Position numbers and translations under genes: made by a program. The notes below the pieces were generated by a model. The model worked only from the letters and a program-made list of their open reading frames with translations, was not told the DNA's origin and did not search any database. From Gongronella butleri (taxonomy: Eukaryota; Mucoromycota; Mucoromycetes; Mucorales; Cunninghamellaceae): a DNA stretch of 64,000 nt. Position 1 is the first letter of the stretch. Every line of letters begins with the position of its first letter. Location: NCBI GenBank assembly GCA_025201375.1, contig JAIWZP010000023.1, positions 1 to 64,000 of the forward strand. Direction: 5' to 3'. Below, piece after piece: positions 45,861 to 55,405 of this stretch.

Positions 45861-46427
45861 CGACGCCCGGTTGTTTTCTGTTTTCTAGAAAAAAGGGGTC
45901 AAAATGTCACAGTAGCAGCAAAGCTCTAAATGTTAGATTATGGGCCACGCATGAGCAAATGTGAATTTCGCAACTAAATGAGGATGTCACGGCAACGGCT
46001 GCTTTATTTTGACACGCGTTTATAGTAAATGCCGCTGTGAGCGGAGATTGAAGTCTCATGCTGCTGCGCGTTTGACACTTTCGTCACTGCTGGCATTAAA
46101 GCAAAGACGAAACACAAATTCGAGCATCCAAGTCTTCCTTTTTGGCGGAACCTGCCGCCGGAATAAGGTCCATGTGACGTTGGGATTATAAAAAAAAAAA
46201 AAGAAAGGTGGCGCGTTTGTGTGGTGCAGAGGGAATACCGATGCGCTGAGCCTCCTGCTTGGCTAGGCAGCGCCACAACGGGGACCCAACCAATTCCAGA
46301 TCCACCTCTTGGCAAAGACACAAAAATAGAAAAAAAGGCGGGTACAAAAAGGAGCCAGGCGCCTGCTGTGTGCTCCATCCACTCTTTTCTTTCCCCACTT
46401 TTTTTTCATTTTTTACTCTTGTTTTCT
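45861..46427. other. Intergenic, no gene seen
   Basis: About 570 bp to the start of the C2-like gene. Contains a TTATAAAAAAAA element near 46185. No gene supported. Confidence 0.35.
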
Positions 46428-47754
46428 ATGACCTCCATCTCTATCAGCACCAGTACGTTACCTGGAGTAAATTTACACGCGTCTCACTTACCCGTATATC
46501 TTGCTTTTACACGAATAGAGACCGTCACCGGGCTTGCAGAGACTGGCTTTGAGAGTAAGTGGTCGACCCCCCTTTTTTTTTTATCATATCGTGGTGTTCT
46601 GACCGATTTTTTTCTCTCTTGGACTAGGTGCCAGCGTGTTCCTTGGCTTTTATTTTGACGTCAACGAGAAGCATCGCACGACAAGCGAGTATGGACCTGA
46701 ACCCAAGTTTGATCACAGATTTACATTGTACGTGTGCCCCCCCTTTTTTTTCGCGCGCTGACGCCCGTTTTTTCTATTACTGCTTTCCTTTTAGGCCCGT
46801 GCCCGCTGGCTTTAGCATCCTGCATGTGGAGCTTGTGAATGAGAGCGCTGCCCAGCCGCAAGTGATTGGGCAAGGGTCGATTGATTATCGCGAAATCCGC
46901 GAAAAGGATACTTTTGTGCCATTGATGGCGACGGACGGGTCGAATCGTGTTATCAGCCAGGCGATTCTTAGCGTGCAGCAGATGACGTCGCGGCCTGCTG
47001 GCCAGGAGGAAGTGCCGCCGTCTCTTCCATCCATTGACACGAGCGTCGGCGATGTTTTACCACCGCCACCACCCTATGACGGGCCAATGGTCGATTTTCC
47101 ATCAGAAAAAGCAGGCAGTGGCCCAGGCGCGTTCCAGCGCCAGGACTCGCTAGCATCTTTGGGGCCCGAAGTGCCAATGCCTGAGGGCTATGGTCGCGGT
47201 GCGCCGCCTCCTTTCCAACCGCCTGGCCAACGTGGCGTGTCACCCACACCCAGCGCGCCCGCGTCGTCATCTGTCAATCCAGCCGCACAAGGAAGCAGCC
47301 AGAACACTGAAGAGGCACAGCGAGGCACCGACTGGAAGGTAGAACTCGTGAAAAACGATGAAATTCACCCCCTGATGAGCTTTTTTTCTCATTTTTCTCA
47401 TTGTTTCATCAGAAGGTTGGTGGTGTAGCGCTTGGTGCGGCTGCAGCCGTGGGTGTTGCGGCGTATGCAGTGCATGAATACCACGAACATGAGCGGCACA
47501 AGCAGGAACAAACATACCTCCAGCATCAGCAGCATCAGCCGCACGCATACCCTCCCCCTGGCGCGTCGCATCATGGCCCACCACCCGGGCCAATGTATGC
47601 GTATGGCTACGACAAGCATGCATATCGCGAGGCCAAGCGCGAGCACAAGGAACATCAGCGCGAAGCCAAGCGCGAATTCAAGGAACATAGGCGCGACATG
47701 AAACATCAAGAAAAGGAGCTGCGCCGCATGGAGCGCGATGCTCGACGAGGCTAG
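46428..47754 (+). CDS. C2-domain-like protein with proline-rich linker and basic, His-rich tail
   Basis: Exact function not recognised. Five exons: 46428-46452, 46519-46554, 46628-46727, 46795-47338 and 47413-47754, giving 348 residues. Residues 1-115 look like a C2 domain: beta-type segments around VFLGFYFDVN and FSILHVELVNES, then QVIGQGSIDYREI. This is followed by a Pro/Ser/Gly-rich region. At about residue 236 there is a short Gly/Ala hydrophobic stretch (VGGVALGAAAAVGVAAYAVH). The tail is rich in His, Glu, Lys and Arg, with repeated REAKREHKEHQ-like units predicted to be helical. Such C2 plus hydrophobic plus basic-tail proteins are widespread and uncharacterised in fungi; membrane or lipid association is an inference. 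Confidence 0.8.
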
Positions 47755-47857
47755 TTTTGTGTCCTCACGACGCGAATTTTTATGAAAACATGATAAATGA
47801 ATGATGAAATCCAACTATGACAAGTCTTTATTGAAGAATATGGGTGTGGTAAAAGAA

Positions 47858-48588
47858 TTAGGCAATGAGCTCGACGACTAGAAAAAAAAAAAAAAAGATT
47901 GCGTGAGTGACAAGTGTCTTGGTCGTCTTTGTGTAATGAATGGATGCTTACCACCGCCGGCAGCCTTGATCTTTTGCTCGGCAAGACGAGAGACGTGACG
48001 AGTGCGGACAATGACGGGCTGGGACACGTTGCCCTTGGCCAAGACCTTGCCGTAGCCCTGGATGTCGTTGCAAAAAAAGAGAAAAGGGATTGAGAATGAA
48101 TGGAGGCAATAAAAAAAAGCAATTGCTTACGTTTTGGACGGCATCGACGACGGGGACCTTGTCAGCGTTCTTGTACTGCTCACGGACACCCTCACCAGCC
48201 AAGGTCCAGATCTGGTCCAAGTTGATGACGGGGCGCCAGACGGCATTGCGCTTCAAGTGGAAGTGGCGCATACCGACCTTACCAAAGTAACCAGGATGGT
48301 ACTTGTCCATGTTGATGCGGTGATGGTGCTGACCACCAGCAAGACCACGACCACCCGGATGCTTGCGGTGCTTACCGACACGACCGTGACCGGCCGAAAC
48401 GTGGCCACGCTTCTTGCGGTTGTGATGAAGTCTAGTAGGCTGTGATAAATCGTCGTCGTTCGCAATAAAAAAAAAAGAGAAAAACGAGATGATGAGTATG
48501 ATGATATTCGTCCATGGGATGATCCTCGTCCATGCCATCTCCTTGATGGGGTGGATGGATGGATGGATGGCCATTGTCGACTTACCAT
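47858..48588 (-). CDS. RPL28: 60S ribosomal protein uL15 (L27a/L28)
   Basis: Structural protein of the large cytosolic ribosomal subunit. Four exons on the minus strand: 48586-48588 (only the ATG), 48131-48439, 47952-48057 and 47858-47877, giving 145 residues. Near-invariant family sequence includes [20 protein letters not shown], then [13 protein letters not shown] and [14 protein letters not shown]. The single-codon first exon was accepted because the family always starts MPTR and the acceptor at 48440-48441 puts the Pro codon immediately after. The large first intron (about 146 nt) contains a GGAT tract. The gene shares a 385-bp divergent promoter with uS9. Confidence 0.96.
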
Positions 48589-48973
48589 AGCGGATAACTA
48601 GAGAAAGAGGAAGAAAAAAAAAGGAATGCGGGATTTGCACAAGTCCAATTGAAGGAAAAAAAAAAAAAAAGAGCCCGCACCGCGGCCGGACCGCTCGCCC
48701 ACACAAATCCGTCGCTTCGCCCAAAGCGGAGGCGGCGGGGGCGCTGGCGGCAAATTTGGCTGGCTTGGATATTACACCCAGCGCTTTTTTTTTTCTTCTT
48801 GCTCTTTCTCTTTTTTCTCCCTCCCCTTTATACTAGGTAATCCATCCATCCATCCACTTGACGCATCCATCTATCCATCCTTTGAACGCACGACCATTCT
48901 CGCCCGATTCATCGACGTTGCGATCCAATTGCTCATCATTTTCCTTTTTTTCCTTCTCTCGCGTCCATAGATC
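48589..48973. promoter_or_regulatory. Shared divergent promoter of ribosomal protein genes uL15 and uS9
   Basis: 385 bp between the start codons of two divergent ribosomal protein genes. It carries ATCC tetranucleotide clusters at about 48839-48880, purine and pyrimidine tracts on either side and a GC-rich centre near 48675-48760. Coordinated expression is an inference from the arrangement. Confidence 0.6.
48839..48880. repeat. ATCC tetranucleotide tract near ribosomal protein genes
   Basis: Runs of (ATCC)n in the shared uL15/uS9 promoter. Similar (GGAT)n lie in uL15 intron 1 at about 48549-48570 and in the eL20 first intron at about 63006-63055 and 63203-63219. Confidence 0.75.
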
Positions 48974-49588
48974 ATGGAAGCTGTTCAAACTTTCGGTCGC
49001 AAGGTATGAGCATCGTTAATTCACACCCTTTTTGTCGACGAGCAAAATGCACTGACGCTTTGTTTTGCTTTTTTTCTTTCTTTTGTCCCCTTTTTCATAG
49101 AAAACCGCCACGGCTGTTGCCCACTGCAAGCGTGGACGTGGTCTTATCCGCGTCAACGGCGCTCCCCTCGAGCTCCTTGAGCCCGAAATCCTCAAGTACA
49201 AGGTGTACGAGGTTGTCCTCCTCCTCGGTGAGGAGCGTTTCGCCAACGTTGACATCCGTCTCTCTGTCCAGGGTGGTGGTAAGCACATTGATTCTGCCTT
49301 TTTTTGAGGGAATTGATATTTTTCATCCCATCGTGATGCTCAATTGCTCGCTTTTTTTTTTAACGTTTTCCAGGTCAAGTCTCGCAGGTGTACGCTCTCC
49401 GCCAAGCCTTGTCGCGCGCCGTTGTCGCCTTTTACCAAAAGTTCGTCGACGAGGCCGCCAAGAAGGAGATCAAGGAGATCCTCGTGCAATACGACCGCAC
49501 CCTGTTGGTGTCCGACCCCCGCCGTTGCGAGGCCAAGAAGTTTGCTGGTCCTGGTGCCCGTGCTCGTTACCAAAAGTCTTACCGTTAA
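48974..49588 (+). CDS. RPS16: 40S ribosomal protein uS9 (S16)
   Basis: Small-subunit cytosolic ribosomal protein whose C-terminus contacts P-site tRNA. Three exons: 48974-49003, 49101-49278 and 49374-49588, giving 140 residues as usual. It begins [10 protein letters not shown], has [20 protein letters not shown] and ends with the invariant [11 protein letters not shown]. All introns are GT-AG, and the last splits a Gly codon in [15 protein letters not shown] polyadenylation-like AATAAA occurs at 49703-49708. Confidence 0.97.
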
Positions 49589-50003
49589 GAAGCTTCTCGC
49601 CTCTTTGCTTTCTTTTTCACCCTTGTACTCGCCCTCCCCCTTTTTGCTTTACCTTCGTCCTCTGATCAAAATTCCATTCTAGTCATCTCATCATCCATCC
49701 ACTAATAAAAGTGTGTATGTTTCCTAAAAAAACACTCCAAAAACGGCGCCAATTGTTTCAATGGGGATCATCATGGCATCATCATGAGGAACACGCACCC
49801 CATTGAGCGCGACAATGAGCGCGTCGCATTGCGTGGCATGACACGAGGGGTAGATTGGGGGCCAAGAAAAAGGTGGCACAAGATGATCATGAGCGGTGTT
49901 GGGTGTCCCGTCCCCCCCCCCAGGAATATAAAAAGAACGCAACAAAGATCTCCCGTGCCCGCCGCGCTTCTTTTTCTGCTTTCACATTTTTCAATTTGTC
50001 ACT
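49589..50003. other. Intergenic region between uS9 and the THI5-like gene
   Basis: 415 bp with the uS9 3' untranslated region, a C-run at about 49911-49921 and the TATA box of the next gene. No gene seen. Confidence 0.4.
49927..49935 (+). promoter_or_regulatory. TATA box of the THI5/Ca3427-like gene
   Basis: TATAAAAAG, 77 bp before the ATG at 50004, directly after a C-rich run. Same word as at two other genes in this window. Confidence 0.55.
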
Positions 50004-51272
50004 ATGAGCCAAGAAAAGACTATTCGTCTCGGCTATGGTAAAGGCTTTTTGTCTGGGGAGAGCGAGAAAAGGCCAAAAGTGCCCTTTTACTGACCCAATT
50101 TTTATCTGTTTTCTATTTTCCAGTGCCCGAGCACTTCTCCACGCCCTTGTATATTGCGCAAGAGCAAGGTTTCTTCAAGAGCCACAATGTCAACGTCGAG
50201 TTGGTCTGCTGCCCAGGTAAAAAAAAGGCAGCAATTTCAAGCAATTGCGCACAAAAGACGCAAAAAACTCACCTGTGGGTCCTTTTTTTTTTTTATTTTT
50301 CTGCTCTAGGTGGCACCGGCGAGGTATGTCGGGAGAGGGTGCTTTTTAAGGTTGTCTCTTATTAATTGTGCATGATTTTTGATACAGATGACGTCTAAGC
50401 TGCAAGACAAGTCGCTTGACGTGGCCATTGCGCTGACGGAGGGATTGGTCGCGGGCATCAGCAAGGGCCATGACTTTTACAAGATTGTCGGCACGTACGT
50501 CGACGCGCCTTTGTGTATGTTGGGAGCCAATTGCCTGGCGTGGCAAAGCCAAAAACAAGAAAAAAAACCAAAAGCAGCCATGACAAATCGAGTGAGACCA
50601 CTCAAACGCGCTTTTATTTTTTTTTTCTTTATTATGCTAGGCTGGGCGATCTCTTCGGGTCAAGAATCCAAGCACAATAGTATCGACACGCTGCACAAGT
50701 CGACGTGCGCGGTTTCGCGTCTGGGCAGCGGGTCGCACATCATGGCTTATGTGCTTGCGGATCAGCAAGGATGGCTCGGCGAGGACAAGCAAGAGCCCTT
50801 TGAGTACGCGGTATTGCACAATTTCCAGGCGATGCGCGACGCGGTGAATGACGAATCGTCCGACTTTTTCATGTGGGAGCGCTTCACGACCAAGCCGTAC
50901 CACGACAGTAAGGAAGTGAAATGCATTGGTCAAATCACGCCGCCTTGGCCCGCTTTTATGTTCGCCGCCCACACCGACATCCTTGCTGGCTCCGAGTTGC
51001 CCCGCGTCCTCGCGGCCATTCAACAGGCCACCGCCCTCTTCATGGCTCAAAAGGACAACGAGTCCATCCAACACATCATCCGCATCCTAAAGTACCAAGA
51101 GGAAGATGTCCGTGATTGGTTCAAAACCGTCCATTACGCGCCTGATCACACCGCCGTTTCGAAAAAGGCCCTGGAAACCACGTTGGCCACGTTGCAAAAG
51201 GCTGGCGTTGTCCAGGACCCCTTGCCCGCTCTCGACACCCTCGTCGACACCAACGTTGGCCACCTTGCCTAG
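50004..51272 (+). CDS. Periplasmic-binding-fold protein, NMT1/THI5-like (Ca3427-type)
   Basis: Cytosolic protein with the type 2 periplasmic-binding fold found in Thi5/NMT1 and related SsuA-like proteins. Five exons: 50004-50037, 50124-50216, 50310-50323, 50388-50514 and 50641-51272, giving 299 residues. Fold markers: the N-terminal IRLGYVPEHFSTPLYIAQEQ then GFFKSHNVNVELV, the GGTGEMTSKL loop, LDVAIALTEG and GLGWAI-like PLCWAISSGQ. Exon 3 is only 14 nt. The active-site Cys cluster of true Thi5 (CCCFC) is not present, so I infer a ligand-binding or unknown role rather than the pyrimidine synthase. The closest known type is the Candida Ca3427 group. Confidence 0.85.
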
Positions 51273-51560
51273 ACCAATTGGTGAAAAAAATAAAAATAAA
51301 AAAGAGGGCGCGTCATTGTTCTCAAAGACGCACCCCACGTCTCCTTGAAAAAAAAAAAGAAAAAGCCATGACCAATCCGCAACCTTGACCCTGCTTTTTT
51401 TCCACGGTTGCGCGGGTACTGAATGAGCCAACTCGGGCGTCACATGATTTCAGGCCAAAGCAAATAAATTCGTATTCTTTTTTTTTTCGCACCCTGTTCT
51501 TTTTCTTTACTCTTCTTTTTTTGGCTCTTTTTTTTCACACACACACAACAAATATCCAGT

Positions 51561-52234
51561 ATGGTGCCTGCTCTACGACGCTGCTTCAGTGCTATGCCTA
51601 CCCGCCGACAGCTGTTCCTGGTTGTCGCGCAAGACCACCCCGGCGAGGCGGGCCTATCTCGGCGACTCGCGGTGCGACAAGAGCACCTTGAAAACGCCAC
51701 GTCGTCGTTCCACCATGGCGAGCTCAAGATGGGAGGTGCACTGCTCGACTCTCACGAGGTAAAGCGAGACTTTGGATTCGAGACGTGCTTGTTTAGCAGG
51801 GGAAAAAGGGGGGAAATTGAGGGGAAATGGGTACGCGCGCCCTCACGCGGGGGGTCGGGGGGCTCGTCGTCAAACACACGTTCGTACACGGCCCCAGGTC
51901 GACCTGTTGGGGTCCGCCAAAAGGGAGGAATAGCACACGTTGACGCTCACTTTATCGCTTTTTCTTCATAGACTGGCAAAATGATTGGTAGTGTTCTGAT
52001 GGTGGAAGCTGATACCCTTGAGGACGCCAAGCACGTTGTCGAGAACGATGTGTACGTACGCGGCAATGTATGGAAGTCGTGGGAAATCATCCCATACAAA
52101 GGGGTAAGGCTTCAAAACAAAAAAAAAGAGAAAAAAATAGAAACCAGCTCGATCAAGGGGGGACAAACGTGAACAGACGGCCTCATTCTTGCCGGTACTC
52201 ATCTTTTGTTACGTAGGCTTTCGGCATCAAATAA
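51561..52234 (+). CDS. YCII-related domain protein
   Basis: Small protein with the YCII/dimeric alpha-beta barrel fold. Three exons, 51561-51758, 51972-52103 and 52217-52234, give 115 residues. The core reads QLFLVVAQDHPGEAGLSRRL, then a HLENA region, GELKMGGALLDS and, in exon 2, MIGSVLMVEADTLEDAKHVV followed by ENDVYVRGNVWKSWEIIPYK, all typical of YCII. The N-terminal 14 residues (MVPALRRCFSAMPT) are basic with Ser and Ala and could be a short mitochondrial leader. The reaction of this family in fungi is not established. Confidence 0.9.
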
Positions 52235-53409
52235 TCCATGTGTGTCACCCCACCCCTTCCATCTCCTCTCCCCTTGATTCCTCCGCTTATGCTACCTACT
52301 TTCTTAAATAAACTCATTCTTATCTTTTGATTGCCATATACGTCGCCATGATGGTTTTTCTCTCATTTCTCAGCGCGTGGGCCACGAAAAACGCGACATG
52401 CATGCATTTTGCTGCGCGCGCGAGCGCCTTTTTTTCTTTTTTCTATTTTTTTTTTTGTTTTGGCTTTTATTCTCATTCAACAGGGGACTCTTGCCGATTA
52501 CCCCCAGCTTTTTCATGCGCATCATCTTCATCGGGGGGTCACCTGATTCCGCGGAACGCGTGATCACCTTCCAAAAACAAAAAAGAAAGAAAAGCAAGCT
52601 AAACCCGCTTTTTCGCGCTGACTACGCGTCGCTGCGCATCCACAGTTCACCTCATAAACTAGAATCCCGAGAATTTCTTCAATTGAGAGCCAGTTGGTCA
52701 TGAAATTGCGCGTGCTAGTCCCTTTTATCGCAACAAAGCACATTTATAAGAGAATGCGATGGATAATCTCACCCTACACTCTACAAATCATGCCTATTCT
52801 CAGATTGACGCTCGTCTGGTCGTCTCAACAAACACTACGTGGCTTTAAAGTCACCGAGCCACCTTTCAAAGCCGATTAAAATCGCAAACATGTTTAAAAC
52901 AAGCATTACTCAATTTTCAAACGCCAAAAAAGCTAGTTGCTGTTTTGGTGCGCAGAGAGATTGAGCGTGCGTGCGTGCATCGTGTGAACGTGTTTGCTGC
53001 ACAGTCGCGTGGTCAACGGCGCCTGGAAAAGGTCCGTTTTTAGCTGCAGCATTCTTTTAGTCCCCTTCTCTCTCCTTATTTTCACGTTTGTATTCCGCTT
53101 TTCTTCCCTTTTTCTCTATTCGTAGCGTCATTGCTGTTAGATTGGACCCACGATGATCCATCATCAATCTCCCAACGAATTTCGCAAAATACGGCCATTT
53201 CCCTGATTTTACAGGCGTGTCGCCAGAGTGTTCTAGCCCGATCTTAACGAAACTTGGTATCATGGAGTCTATTTGTCGACCATCCGCTGGTTCAAATTAG
53301 GGATCATTTGAACTATTTTAACTGGAAGAATTCACAAAATCAACAATTTTAGCAAGTCGTCAATAGCAAGTCGCTCAAACTGGCACAGAGAAGCTCGGAA
53401 TCAATGCTC
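52235..53409. other. Intergenic, no gene seen
   Basis: About 1.2 kb of AT-rich DNA with long pyrimidine tracts (about 52430-52470). No open frame of substance. A polyadenylation-like AAATAAA at 52305-52311 follows the YCII gene. Confidence 0.35.
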
Positions 53410-54155
53410 AACGTGAAGCGACATGCTGGAAACCCCGAATGGGTTGCAGTTTGCAAGCTCCCACAAAGCAGTTTTGATCCACCATGGCCAAGTCAAAAAT
53501 CCATCGTGACCGGTGCCCAAAACCAAAATTGAAAAAATGGGTCTTCAGAATGATCTTAAACTTGCACACGAGAGCGTCTGCATGGAGAAACCACCGAAAA
53601 TGCCAAAAAAGAGTAGGATCGACCTGCTGGTTGACAAGCAATTCGAGATTTTAGATTAACTTTCATCGTCGAATTGTACGGGAAAAATGCGTCCATGGAG
53701 TCGCGCTGGCGCGACTATTAGTTAGAGGGGCCCAAGTGCTTGATTTCATTAAGAACAGGCGCGTGTATCTTGGCGTTTGACGCGCTTTTTCACGCGTCGA
53801 AAATTATTAGTGATTTTCAGATCGTGATAAAAAGGCCAAATTGTCACTTTTTTCAGAGATCATCGATAGATTTATGCGCTTCAAGTCGCGCCCTTTCTGA
53901 TGATATAACTTCAAAACGCTGTGGCCAATTCTTGTCGAGTTTACCTGGCAACGAAAAATTGCAGATTTTTGCGTTTTACGCGTAAACCAGTCGATGGGTC
54001 TCAGGTTTTTATTTTCTTTTTGTCAGTTATGCCAGTGTGCTTACCATGTGTATGAATGGCGCGTCGATCTGAGGAACAAAATCTCGCGGGCTCCCGAGGG
54101 TCGACTCAACCCCCAGGCAAATTCGTCATTTTCGAAAGTCTTGAGCGCCATCCAC
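53410..54155 (+). repeat. Dispersed repeat family A, copy 3
   Basis: Aligns end to end with 39840-40595: GTGAAGCGACATGCTGGAAA, CCAAAATTGAAAAAATGGGT then CTTCAGA, GACAAGCAATTCGAGATTTT then AGATTAA, GGGAAAAATGCGTCCATGGA, CTTTTTCACGCGTCGAAA, GCTGTGGCCAATTCTTGTCG and GGCGCGTCGATCTGAGGA. About 13.6 kb from copy 2 and in the same orientation. Confidence 0.8.
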
Positions 54156-54626
54156 AAGCCGCAGCGCCTTGCGGATAGGATCATTCGAATGAGAAAGGTT
54201 GCTTTTATCCGCTACAAGGAACACTTTCATTTGTAGATAACAAAACCATTGGTAAATTATCAAAAGACTATAAAAACATCATAATTATGATTTGATGGAC
54301 ACACACGTCGTTCAAAAGTAAATCTTGAACGTGGATGAGATAAAAACACATCTTGCGCGTGTTAAATACTATGCAAGACGGTCTGTTCCATCGTGGACGG
54401 GGCACTGTAATCGCGGGAAAGCGTGGAAAGCAAAAAAGTTATGCAGTGAGCAAGGTCCATTTGTTGCCCAGTGCTCATTTGAATGCTTGCAGGATAAAGG
54501 CGGCGGACTTTGAAAGACGCTGTTGCCGCGGAGCGCCAGGTTTTGTTGCGTCTCTTCCAATATTTTATTCTTTGTTCCCTCTTTTTTTTTTTTGCCCCTG
54601 TCCCTTGTTTTGCCACCCCAGTTCAT
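54156..54626. other. Intergenic, promoter of the Nic96-like gene
   Basis: About 470 bp with no gene seen; a long pyrimidine run (about 54566-54595) precedes the start codon at 54627. Confidence 0.35.
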
Positions 54627-55279
54627 ATGCAGTCAACCAACGATCAGCCAGTATCTTTGAAGCAAATCTTGGAGCGGTCAAAGCTGCAGTCGTCCATTCT
54701 TGCAAAGAGCGACCTGCCGACGATGGATCGCGGATTGGACCAGATCGGCAATCAAATGGAGACGCTGTCCCAGCACACCGTCGAGGACAGCAACATGGAT
54801 ATCCGCGCGTAAGAGCATGCCTCAATGAGCCATCAATGGAGAGAAAAACGAGGCTCAATGGATCTATGTTTTAGGCACCAATTCCTGACGAAAAGCGGTG
54901 TCAATACCCAAGTGCTTGTTCGCCCCACTGGCACAATCCATCTCGGCACGCCGCCGCCACAGCGATCGCAGGTGGACATGGACATTCACACCTACTTGCA
55001 ACAAATGCAGGATCAGCAGATACAGGATCTGTTGGAAAGCGAACAAGCCAAGGTACGCGTAAAAGCACGGAAAAAGAGAGACAATTGTTTGATTGACGCG
55101 CGCTTTTTGTTTTTCTCTAGGCGATTGAGGCGTGCGAAAAGGCGGTGAGCGACGACATGAACGCGTCTTGGAAGGAATTGACGACAAAAGCGTCGCAAAA
55201 CGTGCCAAACGACGATTTGGGCGACATGACCAAACTGAAACTGGACTTGGGCAAGATTAATTCGAGCAATGATCTCTGA
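54627..55279 (+). CDS. Short protein resembling only the N-terminus of nucleoporin Nic96/Nup93
   Basis: Three exons, 54627-54808, 54875-55052 and 55121-55279, give 172 residues. The sequence matches the N-terminal coiled-coil part of Nic96/Nup93: HQFLTKSGVNTQVLVRPTG corresponds to the family's conserved LL-x-SG-x-D block, and DMDIHTYLQQMQDQQIQDLL to the following helix with LESEQAK. The usual Nic96 is above 800 residues, with a large helical domain, which is absent. The frame ends with TGA, an AAATAAAAA signal follows within 40 bp, and DNA ligase IV starts 126 bp on. It could be a real stand-alone linker, a paralogue fragment or a gene I have split wrongly. Confidence 0.65.
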
Positions 55280-55405
55280 CACGATATCCCCGACAAACAA
55301 TGAATTTATTTTAAATAAAAAGAGCACACGCTCTTCCTTTTTGTCCTCCCCTTTTTTCGCTTTTCTTTTATTCCTCGCCCTTTTTTTCATTTTTTTCCCT
55401 CCACG

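Noticed and set aside
52327..52703. Overlapping open frames near 52.3-52.7 kb
   Set aside because: Poly-Phe/Lys products of T- and A-runs, no splice model and no family.
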